Of a stretch of DNA of 53,077 nt, positions 40,586 through 47,874 are shown piece by piece. Positions within the stretch are counted from its first letter, which is position 1. Each line of letters begins with the position of its first letter. The position numbers and the translations under genes were made by a program. The stretch lies in contig JBJMLO010000017.1 in assembly GCA_045805265.1 (NCBI GenBank), positions 1-53,077 on the forward strand, given 5' to 3'. Under the pieces are notes generated by a model that searched no databases, was not told where the DNA came from, and saw only the letters and a list, made by a program, of their open reading frames with translations. Origin of the DNA: JBJMLO01 sp045805265. GTDB taxonomy: Bacteria > Actinomycetota > UBA4738 > JACQTL01.

Positions 40586-42046
40586 GTGAACATCGACTAC
40601 CACGCCATCGCCCCCGAGCTGATCATGACCGGGACCATCCTGGTGGTCCTGCTGTTCGACGCGTTCCTGCCGGAGCGGCGCAAGCAGGTCACGATGCCGG
40701 TCGGCCTCGTCGGCACGGTCGGGTCGCTCGTCGCGACGCTGACGCTGATCGGCGACCACCGTTCGACGTTCGGCGGCATGTTCGTCGTCGACCCGTTCGC
40801 CGTGCTGTTCAAGGTGTTCTTCCTGGCCTCGGCGATCGTCGTGCTGGGGCTGTCGCTGCGGTACATGCAGGACGGGAAGTACTACCAGGGCGAGTACTAC
40901 GTGCTGCTGCTGTCGGCGTTCCTGGGCTGCCTGACCATGCCCTCGTCGCGCGACCTGCTGATGCTGTTCATCTCGCTGGAACTGGTGTCCGCGCCGGGGT
41001 TCCTCATCGCCGCGTTCCGCAAGGCCGACCCGAAGTCGAACGAGGCCGGGCTGAAGTATTTCCTGATCGGGGTGCTGTCGAGCGCCGTGATGCTGTACGG
41101 CATGAGCCTGATCTTCGGCGTGACCGGGACGACCAGGCTCTCCGGCATCGCCCACGCCCTCGCCGGGAAGGCCGGCGACCAGAACATCGCCCTGGCCGCG
41201 ATCCTGCTGGTGGTGGCCGGGTTCGCGTTCAAGGTGTCGAGCGTGCCGTTCCACTTCTGGGCTCCGGACACGTACGAGGGTGCCCCGATGCCGGTGGCGG
41301 CGTTCCTCAGCGTGCCCTCGAAGGCGGCCGGGTTCGCCGGGCTGCTCCAGCTGATGTTCATCGCGTTCGCGCCGAAGGCGGACTTCTGGGCGCCGATCTT
41401 CGCGGTGCTCGCGATCGTGACGATGACGCTGGGGAACCTGGTCGCTTTGCGGCAGACCCAGATGATCCGGCTGCTGGCGTACTCGAGCGTGGCCCAGGCC
41501 GGGTACATGCTGCTGCCGTTCGCGCTGGTGACGACCACGAACCAGTCGGTGAACCACGACGCGTTCGCCGCGGCCGTGTTCTACATCCTGGTGTACGGCG
41601 TGATGTCGCTCGGCGCGTTCGCCGTCGTCATCGGGCTGGCCCGCGACGCGCCGGGCGCGCTGATCGAGGACTACGCCGGGCTGGGGCAGCGCGCGCCGGT
41701 GCTGGCGGTGGCGATGACCACGTTCCTGGTGTCGCTCGCGGGCATCCCGCCGACCGCCGGGTTCTGGGGGAAGTTCGTGATCTTCCAGGCGGCCCTCGAC
41801 CGGGGCGACATCGGCCCGTGGCTCGCGGCGATCATGGTGCTGAACTCCGTGATCTCGCTGGGGTACTACCTGGCCGTGGCCCGGCAGATGGTGCTGGTCC
41901 CGAGCGAGGTCGAGCGCCGCCGCCCGCGCGTCCCCGGCCTGGTCACGGGGCTGGTCATGCTCGGCGCCCTCGCGGTGATCGTCGTGTTCATCTACCCCGA
42001 CCTGTTCGCCCGCTTCCCCCAGGGCGCCACGCTGGTCACGCGGTGA
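40586..42046 (+). CDS. nuoN2: Complex I subunit N (operon 2)
   Basis: Encodes 486 residues from GTG 40586. TM5 Glu in LFISLELVSAPGFLI, TM7 Lys in FAFKVSSVPFHFWAPDTYEGAP and TM12 Lys in GFWGKFVIFQ are present. It is the last gene of the second operon. No clear intrinsic terminator follows; the next element is the riboswitch of htpX, 83 bases on. Confidence 0.96.
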   Translation: MNIDYHAIAPELIMTGTILVVLLFDAFLPERRKQVTMPVGLVGTVGSLVATLTLIGDHRSTFGGMFVVDPFAVLFKVFFLASAIVVLGLSLRYMQDGKYYQGEYYVLLLSAFLGCLTMPSSRDLLMLFISLELVSAPGFLIAAFRKADPKSNEAGLKYFLIGVLSSAVMLYGMSLIFGVTGTTRLSGIAHALAGKAGDQNIALAAILLVVAGFAFKVSSVPFHFWAPDTYEGAPMPVAAFLSVPSKAAGFAGLLQLMFIAFAPKADFWAPIFAVLAIVTMTLGNLVALRQTQMIRLLAYSSVAQAGYMLLPFALVTTTNQSVNHDAFAAAVFYILVYGVMSLGAFAVVIGLARDAPGALIEDYAGLGQRAPVLAVAMTTFLVSLAGIPPTAGFWGKFVIFQAALDRGDIGPWLAAIMVLNSVISLGYYLAVARQMVLVPSEVERRRPRVPGLVTGLVMLGALAVIVVFIYPDLFARFPQGATLVTR

Positions 42047-42115
42047 CCCTCCCGCTTCTCAGGCGATTCTTCGGTTCGGGACGCCCCGGCGGGTATGCGG
42101 AGCTCGCGTTGGTGG

Positions 42116-42121
42116 GATACT
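42116..42121 (+). promoter_or_regulatory. Candidate -10 for the riboswitch-htpX transcript
   Basis: GATACT preceded by GTGG, an extended -10-like context. The predicted start at about 42128 coincides with the first base of the riboswitch P1 stem. No good -35 was found. Confidence 0.4.
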
Positions 42122-42128
42122 CGAAGCA

Positions 42129-42224
42129 GCGAAGGGGAGTAGCCCAGGCCGGTCGGCCGTCAACACGGAGCCTCGATGCAGGCTCCCGGCCCCGGCGGGA
42201 GAGCATCCCCGGCAAGACCTTCGC
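42129..42224 (+). ncRNA. yybP-ykoY (Mn2+) riboswitch aptamer
   Basis: A 96-nt leader closed by a perfect 7-bp P1 stem: GCGAAGG (42129-42135) pairs with CCTTCGC (42218-42224). Inside are the conserved elements of the yybP-ykoY class: GGGGAGTAGCC just after P1, CCGTCAACACGG, and GGCAAGACC just before the P1 3' strand. This class senses Mn2+ and usually turns genes on. Here it precedes htpX. The 3' strand of P1 is also part of the downstream hairpin (42216-42244), so the two structures exclude each other. Confidence 0.85.
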
Positions 42225-42244
42225 CGAGTGAGTCGGCGGAGGTC
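42216..42244 (+). terminator. Hairpin overlapping P1, probable riboswitch expression platform
   Basis: GACCTTCGCCGA (42216-42227) pairs with TCGGCGGAGGTC (42233-42244) around loop GTGAG, 12 bp with one U-G pair, followed by TCTTTCG. It uses the 3' strand of aptamer P1 (42218-42224), so Mn2+-stabilised P1 would prevent its formation. The U-run is short, so it may be a weak terminator. It stops 8 bases before the AGGAGG ribosome binding site of htpX. Confidence 0.6.
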
Positions 42245-42266
42245 TCTTTCGTAGGAGGTAGAGGAC

Positions 42267-43127
42267 ATGACGGGGATCAACCGGGCGAAGACCTGGATCC
42301 TCATCGCGGCCCTGGGTGGCCTGTTCGTGGGGCTCGGCTACGCGTTCGGCGGAGCGCGCCTCGGGGCGATCATGCTGGTCGTGGCGTTCGTGTTCAACTT
42401 CGCCATGTACTGGTTCTCGGCCAAGATCGCCATCGCGTCCAGCCGGTCGAAGCCGGTCACCGAGCGCGAGCAGCCCGAGCTGTACCGCATCGTGCGCGAC
42501 CTGACGTCGACGCGCGGCCTGCCGATGCCGGCGATCTACGTCTCGGAGATGCCGCAGCCGAACGCGTTCGCCACGGGGCGGAACCCCAGCCACTCGGCGG
42601 TGTCGGTGACCCGCGGCCTGCTGCAGATGGTCGACGAGCGGGAGCTCCGCGCCGTGCTGGCCCACGAGATCTCGCACGTGGCGAACCACGACATCGCGAT
42701 CTCGTCGATCGCCGCGGCCATTGGCACGGCGATCACGTGGATCGCCTACGCGGCGTTCTGGTTCGGCGGCAGCGACGACGAGGGCGGGAACCCGCTGATC
42801 GGGCTCCTGGCGGTCATCCTGGCGCCGCTCGCGGCGGCCATCATCCAGATGGCGGTGTCGCGGTCGCGCGAGTACCAGGCCGACGAGTCGGGGGCCGAGC
42901 TGATCCACGACCCCGAGGCCCTGGCCAGCGCGCTGCTGAAGATCGACGCGGCCGCGAGGCAGACGCCGCCGGCGACGCTCAGCCCGTCGCAGGCGCACCT
43001 GTTCATTATGAATCCGTTCAGCGGCCGGAGGGGCGGCAGCATGATGGCCGGCCTGTTCAGCACCCACCCCCCCACGGAGCAGCGGGTGGCTCGCCTGCGG
43101 GCGATGGAGCGCGGCGAGATCCACTGA
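42267..43127 (+). CDS. htpX: Membrane zinc metalloprotease HtpX
   Basis: Encodes 286 residues from ATG 42267, with AGGAGG eight bases upstream. N-terminal two helices, then the zinc motif HEISH (His133, Glu134, His137), two more hydrophobic segments, and the third zinc ligand region REYQADESGAEL. HtpX degrades damaged membrane proteins. The C terminus STHPPTEQRVARLRAM is the family end. Its placement behind a Mn2+ riboswitch suggests a link between manganese status and membrane protein quality control. Its last 71 bases overlap the convergent gene at 43057-43674. Confidence 0.95.
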   Translation: MTGINRAKTWILIAALGGLFVGLGYAFGGARLGAIMLVVAFVFNFAMYWFSAKIAIASSRSKPVTEREQPELYRIVRDLTSTRGLPMPAIYVSEMPQPNAFATGRNPSHSAVSVTRGLLQMVDERELRAVLAHEISHVANHDIAISSIAAAIGTAITWIAYAAFWFGGSDDEGGNPLIGLLAVILAPLAAAIIQMAVSRSREYQADESGAELIHDPEALASALLKIDAAARQTPPATLSPSQAHLFIMNPFSGRRGGSMMAGLFSTHPPTEQRVARLRAMERGEIH

Positions 43128-43674
43128 GCGGCGCGGTTTCGTTCGGCACCAGGGGCCCTTCGGGGCCCCTCTGCCGTCCGGTGAACGGCCAGGCGCAGCA
43201 CAGCGCCAGACTGGCCACGACGAGCACTAGGCCGAACCCCTTGACCCAGGCCGCGATCGCCGCGGCGTGGTTCAGCGCGTGGAAGTGCCCGAGCACGAAC
43301 GCCCAGTCGTGCTCGCCCCCGATCAGCTGGAGGCGCTGGTACGGCGCGTCGGCGACGTACACGCTGACGTCCTGAGCGGACGACCCCGCCCAGGCGAGAC
43401 ACATCGCTCCGGCCGCCGCGTCCCGTCCCCGCCACAGGAAGTAGACGGCGATCCCCAGCGGCACCGCGATCTGGAATATCGAGCCCATCGCCGCGGTCAC
43501 TACGTGGGGCAGCCGGTACGTCAGGAGATGCCCGAGCTCGTGGAACCCCAGGTCGACCAGCCCGAGCACGGGGACCCGCACCTCCCGCACGAACGCGAAC
43601 CACCCCAGGACGAGGCACACGAACGCTCCCACCACCCACCGCCAGGTCGACCGCCAGCTCCCCCGCGTGAACAC
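43057..43674 (-). CDS. Membrane protein with HELGH motif, function unknown
   Basis: Encodes 205 residues from GTG 43674, with about five hydrophobic segments. A DLGFHELGHLLTYRLP segment contains an HExxH-type motif, and HDWAFVLGHFHALNH is a second His-rich segment. The pattern suggests a metal-binding membrane protein, perhaps a distant M50-type protease, but no family was recognised. The C-terminal about 25 residues (Pro/Gly-rich) overlap the 3' end of htpX on the opposite strand. No ribosome binding site is seen, and CATACT upstream may be a -10 for a leaderless mRNA. Confidence 0.65.
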   Translation of the reverse strand: MFTRGSWRSTWRWVVGAFVCLVLGWFAFVREVRVPVLGLVDLGFHELGHLLTYRLPHVVTAAMGSIFQIAVPLGIAVYFLWRGRDAAAGAMCLAWAGSSAQDVSVYVADAPYQRLQLIGGEHDWAFVLGHFHALNHAAAIAAWVKGFGLVLVVASLALCCAWPFTGRQRGPEGPLVPNETAPLSGSRRAPSPAGEPPAAPWGGGC

Positions 43675-43740
43675 GGACGAAGTATGGGGCCCGGTCAGGT
43701 GCGGTTTGCGTTCGGTGTCATCGCGAGGACGCGGGGCCGG

Positions 43741-44235
43741 CTACGGGCGGAAGTTCGTGAACTGGAGCGCGACGCCGAAGTCGTGGTCCTTCACGGCCTT
43801 CATCACGGCCTGCAGGTCATCCTTCTTCTTGCCGGTGATCCGGATCTGGTCGCCCTGCGTCTGCGTCTGGACCTTCACCGGGAGCCCGCGGACGAACTTC
43901 GTGATCTCGCGGCCCTTCTCCTCGTTGATGCCCTTGTTGACGTGGATGTTCTGGCGGTAGTGGCCCCGGGCGGCGGGGAGGACCGGGCCCTCCGTCAGCG
44001 CCTTCAGCGGGATCCCCCGGCGGACCATCTTGTCCTTGAGCACCTCCCGGGCGGCCTCCATGCGGTTCTCGGTGGAGGACCGGAGCTCGATGGTCTCCCC
44101 GTCGCGGTCGACCGAGGTCTCCGTGTTCTTGAAGTCGAAGCGCGTGGAGAGCTCGCGCCGAGCCTGGTCGAGGGCGTTGGTCACCTCGGCCATGTCGACC
44201 TCGGACACGATGTCGAACGAGAAGGCTGCAGCCAT
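43741..44235 (-). CDS. yajQ: YajQ-family nucleotide-binding protein
   Basis: Encodes 164 residues from ATG 44235, chosen because the family starts at SFDIVSEVD; an ATG at 44277 would add 14 unlikely residues. The features DVTNALDQARREL-type helix, RFDFKNTETSVDR, HVNKGINEEKGREI and VQTQTQGDQIRITGKKKDDLQAV are classical for YajQ (DUF520). YajQ homologues bind cyclic di-GMP or nucleotides and affect gene expression in some bacteria. Single gene, next to tRNA-Tyr. Confidence 0.94.
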   Translation of the reverse strand: MAAAFSFDIVSEVDMAEVTNALDQARRELSTRFDFKNTETSVDRDGETIELRSSTENRMEAAREVLKDKMVRRGIPLKALTEGPVLPAARGHYRQNIHVNKGINEEKGREITKFVRGLPVKVQTQTQGDQIRITGKKKDDLQAVMKAVKDHDFGVALQFTNFRP

Positions 44236-44323
44236 GGGCGCCATGGTAGCGGTCGAAGGCAGAGGGGAGCGCTGCACGCCCGGGCCACCCGCCGTGGACT
44301 TGCTATCCTCGCCCTGGTTCCCC

Positions 44324-44405
44324 GGGAGGGTGCCCGAGCGGCCAAAGGGAGCGGTCTGTAAAATCGCCGGCGTAGCCTACGGAGGTTCGAATCCTCCCCC
44401 TCCCA
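44324..44405 (+). tRNA. tRNA-Tyr (anticodon GTA)
   Basis: 82-nt class II tRNA with a long variable arm. Acceptor stem GGGAGGG (44324-44330) pairs with CCCTCCC (44398-44404), discriminator A at 44405. The anticodon stem GCGGT/ATCGC encloses loop CTGTAAA with anticodon GTA. T-arm GGAGG-TTCGAAT-CCTCC. CCA is not encoded (CCG follows). The region after it, to the end of the window, carries the SMC/cyclase operon and mobile elements, so the tRNA is a possible insertion site of an island. Confidence 0.95.
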
Positions 44406-44553
44406 CCGATACCAACCCAACCACTGACTCACCAACGAAGCCGGCTGTTACCGCAGCGTGACCTCGCGCTCGCCCGTCGATCCGGTCGTGGCGCACTCGG
44501 CCACCGCTGTTGAACATGCTCGATGCACGGTCGCCGGACATGGTCGCGCATCC

Positions 44554-47505
44554 TCAACTCTCCGTGGCGAGCGCCACAACGTCCTCTAAGGACATCTCTC
44601 GTCCGAGTCTCCAGAGACGCTCGAATTCGGCATCGCCCAGAACCTGCGCCACTTCCTCGGTGGTCTGACGAAAGACCTCCGCTCGGCGCGGTGCAGGTTG
44701 CATACCGACGGTCTCTCGAAACGCCTCCGCGGCCCCCAGGACCGTTGCCGCGCGCGCGTGATCTCCAACGAGAGCCAGCTCGCTCCCGATCCCGCCGAGA
44801 CCAAACGTTGTTTCCCACTTCGATCCGAGGTGGTGTGCGAGACGAACCCCAGCCTGGAATTCGCGCAGAGCAGACCGATGATCGCCCTCACCTTCATCGA
44901 GCTGCCCTGCAAGGATGAAATGACCCAGAGCCTTCGCTTCGTCCGTACCTTCCTGCTCGATCACCGACAGGGCCTCGTCCACCGCCCGCTGCGCGCCGAC
45001 GACGTCGCCTTCGATCCGTCGCAGGTACGCCAGCTGTCGAAGCCATCTGACCAGCATGAGCCGATTACCGATCTGACGGAGAAGCCCGATCATCTCTTCG
45101 ACCGCGGAGCCCGCGTCGATCTCCTCGCTCACCCGGGAGACCGCCACGACCACGTTCATGGCCATCCATCGCTCTCGCAGCCGGTGCGCGATCGCCAACG
45201 CCTCGTTGAAGTGTTCGCGCGCCTCCGCCTCCTCTTGCTTTCGGATGGCAAGCTGACCCAGCGCGTACAGCAGATAGATCTGCGAAACGCCGTCCTTCGC
45301 AGCTCGAGCCACCGAGAGACCCTCGTTGAAGAAGGCGCCCGCCTCATCGGGATCTGACGTCAGGCGTCCGAGCACCTGCAAGGCGAACGCGAGGTCCGCG
45401 CCGACGCCCGTCTTGCGGCTCAGCGCGACCGCTCGCTTCGCCAGGTCGAGCGCCGCATCCTCGTTTCCGGATCGCTGTTCGATCACGGCGAGAAAGCGCA
45501 TCCCACGGGCCTCGGAGACCTCATCCCCCGCTGCACGCGCGGCGGCGAGTCCTTCCTGGGCATAGGCGCGAGCCACCTCCAAGCTCCCGCGATAGAACGC
45601 CATGAAGGACGCCGATACCAACGCGGGACCGCGCAGCTGCGCCGGGGCGCCCGACGCGCGTTCCAGCGATTGCTCGAACCAGCGGAGCGCTTCCGTCCAA
45701 TGGCCTCGGACCTCCCAGAACCGCGTCAGCGCCGTGCTGATCCTCAGTGCGACGGTCGCGTCGCCTTCGCCGAGACTCCATGCCAACGCAGTCCTCAGGT
45801 TGTCGAGCTCCAGCTCGATGCGATCGAACCAGCTCGCCTGCTCGGGCCCGCCGAGAAGGAACTCGGCTGCGTTCTCCCCAAGCTGGAGGAACCACTCGTT
45901 GTGCCGATCGCGGAACCTCTCCGCCTCCGAGGAGGCGACGAGTCTGTCCAAGGCGTACTGACGCGACGTCTCGAGCATCCGATATCTGGTGGAGGCTCCC
46001 GCTCGCTCCTTGATCAGCCACGATGTCGCAACCAGACGGCGCAGCAACTGCACGATCTCCGTCCGATCGAGTCCGTCGCTCGCACAGATCGCTTCCACGG
46101 CGTCGAGCGAGAAGGATCCCGACATCGTGGCGAGGCGGCGGAGCAGGATCTGCTCGGCCGGTCGCAGGAGGTCGTGACTCCATTCGACCGTCGCCAGCAG
46201 CGTCTGTTGGCGGCCGAGGGTCCTGCCGCTTCCCCCCGTGAGGAGCCGGAATCGGTCGTCGAGTCGAGAGACGATCTCTCGCACGTCGAGCGCTCCGATC
46301 AATCCCGCCGCCATCTCGATGGCCAGCGGGATCCCGTCCAGGCGGTGAGTCAGCTGCGCGATGAGACCGAGTTCGTCCTCGGTGGGCTCGAACTCGGGAT
46401 CGTGGGCCGAGGCTCGGTCCAGGAACAGTTGAGCCGCTTCGGACGGTCTCGATCCCTCTCCATCGAGTCCAACGTCGAGCCCAGGAACACGCCGGATGAT
46501 CTCGCCGGCGATCCCGAGCGGCTCCCGAGCCGTGACGAGGATCGTGATCGACGGGCAGGAAGCGAGCCATCGCTCGACCAGAGCGGTGCACGCCCCGATC
46601 AGATGCTCGCAGTTGTCGAGGATGACGAGAGGACTGCCGGTCGACAGGAACCCGATCGTCGCGCCGTCGAGATCGGTCCGACTGGTTTCGGTCAGGTTCA
46701 TCGCCGCGGCGGCGGTGGCCAACACGAGATCAGGATCGGAGACCGGCGCCAGATCGACGAACCAGATCCCGTCTGGTCGGAGAGCCAGTGAGACTGACGC
46801 CGCCTCGATGGCGAGGCGTGTCTTTCCGCAACCGCCGGGGCCGGTGAGCGTGATGAGCGAGTTCGCTGGAAGAAGATCGATCAGGTCCTTCAGCTCACGG
46901 TCACGTCCGACGAACGAGGTGAACGTCCTCGGCAGATTGTGGGTGGGTCCGCCGGCCGTCCGAGGAGCAGGGAAATCAGACGGCAGTCTCGGGTGGTGCA
47001 GCTGAAACAACCGTTGTGGCTCCGGGAAGTCCTTCAACCGGAACCGGCCCACCGGCTCCAATGTGATGTCACCCGGCAGCGCATCGGCAGCAGCGAGCTG
47101 CGTCGCCTCCGACAGCAGGACCTGGTTCCCGTGCGCGGCGTTGCTGATGCGGGCGGCCTGATGGACCGCGAGGCCGACGTACTCGTCCTCTTCGACGAGC
47201 ACGTCGCCGATGTGGATGCCCATCCGGACCTTCAATGCGATGCCATCGGGCCACGTCGCGTCATCGAGGAGGAGCTGGCCTTCCGCTGCCGCGAGCAGCG
47301 CGTCCTTGGAGGTCGGGAAGACCGCGAACAGCGAGTCGCCCTCGGCTCCGAGCAGCCGCCCCTCGAACCGCTCGAAGGCTGTCTTGAGAAGGCTCCTGTG
47401 ATCCAGGAGCAGCGTGCGGTACCGGGCGCCCAGATCGCGAAGCAGATTGGTCGATCCTTCGATGTCGGTGAAGAGAAATGCCAACGTCTCGACTCGGCCC
47501 GACAC
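44554..47505 (-). CDS. Class III nucleotide cyclase-STAND ATPase-TPR protein
   Basis: Encodes 983 residues from GTG 47505, with AGGAG upstream. Residues 1-170: class III cyclase domain with metal Asp14 (FTDIEGST) and Asp57 (GAEGDSLFAVF). The position normally taken by the catalytic Asn (VNxAAR) is VHQAARI, so activity may be weakened. Residues 195-520: AAA/STAND ATPase with Walker A TGPGGCGKTRL (222-229) and Walker B LVILDNCEH. The C-terminal about 400 residues are TPR-like helical repeats. No HTH is visible. Third gene of the SMC/HEPN-like/cyclase operon, 9 bases after its neighbour. It may act as a sensor that makes or uses a cyclic nucleotide, and the link to the upstream genes is inference. 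Confidence 0.85.
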   Translation of the reverse strand: MSGRVETLAFLFTDIEGSTNLLRDLGARYRTLLLDHRSLLKTAFERFEGRLLGAEGDSLFAVFPTSKDALLAAAEGQLLLDDATWPDGIALKVRMGIHIGDVLVEEDEYVGLAVHQAARISNAAHGNQVLLSEATQLAAADALPGDITLEPVGRFRLKDFPEPQRLFQLHHPRLPSDFPAPRTAGGPTHNLPRTFTSFVGRDRELKDLIDLLPANSLITLTGPGGCGKTRLAIEAASVSLALRPDGIWFVDLAPVSDPDLVLATAAAAMNLTETSRTDLDGATIGFLSTGSPLVILDNCEHLIGACTALVERWLASCPSITILVTAREPLGIAGEIIRRVPGLDVGLDGEGSRPSEAAQLFLDRASAHDPEFEPTEDELGLIAQLTHRLDGIPLAIEMAAGLIGALDVREIVSRLDDRFRLLTGGSGRTLGRQQTLLATVEWSHDLLRPAEQILLRRLATMSGSFSLDAVEAICASDGLDRTEIVQLLRRLVATSWLIKERAGASTRYRMLETSRQYALDRLVASSEAERFRDRHNEWFLQLGENAAEFLLGGPEQASWFDRIELELDNLRTALAWSLGEGDATVALRISTALTRFWEVRGHWTEALRWFEQSLERASGAPAQLRGPALVSASFMAFYRGSLEVARAYAQEGLAAARAAGDEVSEARGMRFLAVIEQRSGNEDAALDLAKRAVALSRKTGVGADLAFALQVLGRLTSDPDEAGAFFNEGLSVARAAKDGVSQIYLLYALGQLAIRKQEEAEAREHFNEALAIAHRLRERWMAMNVVVAVSRVSEEIDAGSAVEEMIGLLRQIGNRLMLVRWLRQLAYLRRIEGDVVGAQRAVDEALSVIEQEGTDEAKALGHFILAGQLDEGEGDHRSALREFQAGVRLAHHLGSKWETTFGLGGIGSELALVGDHARAATVLGAAEAFRETVGMQPAPRRAEVFRQTTEEVAQVLGDAEFERLWRLGREMSLEDVVALATES

Positions 47506-47514
47506 GTTGGTCTC

Positions 47515-47874
47515 CTATGACGCTTCGACGAAACGATCGACGATGTCGATCAACGCCCGCAACTCCGCCGCCGTCGGCGGCAGCTCGTAGGAGAGATGAT
47601 GACAAGCACGCGACAACGCCCACCATGCGAGATTTACCTCGTCGGCGGTTGCGGTGTCGTCCAGGAAGATCCTCAGGCAAAGGAGTTGGGCCCGTACCGG
47701 TGCCCGTTGGATCCCGCCCACCTTCGCGGACAGCACGTCGGTCAGTCCGCGTTCGAGGGCCTGACGCGCCAGCACCGCTGTGGCACGCGGCCAAAGACCG
47801 ACGGTGTCCGATGACGGTCGCTCGAGCAAGTCGATCGCCCGGTAGAGGAGCTCTCTCGTGGTGACGTCGCTCAC
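47515..47874 (-). CDS. Small helical protein, HEPN-like
   Basis: Encodes 119 residues from GTG 47874, overlapping the stop of the SMC-like gene (GTGA) and so translationally coupled. All-helical: ATAVLARQALERGLTDVL, PVRAQLLCLRIFL, NLAWWALSRACHHLSYEL and PTAAELRALIDIVDRFV. The ARQALE and ACHH positions resemble the R...H arrangement of HEPN ribonuclease-like domains, which are common in defence and toxin systems. Assignment by look only. A plausible small partner or effector of the SMC-like ATPase. Confidence 0.6.
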   Translation of the reverse strand: MSDVTTRELLYRAIDLLERPSSDTVGLWPRATAVLARQALERGLTDVLSAKVGGIQRAPVRAQLLCLRIFLDDTATADEVNLAWWALSRACHHLSYELPPTAAELRALIDIVDRFVEAS

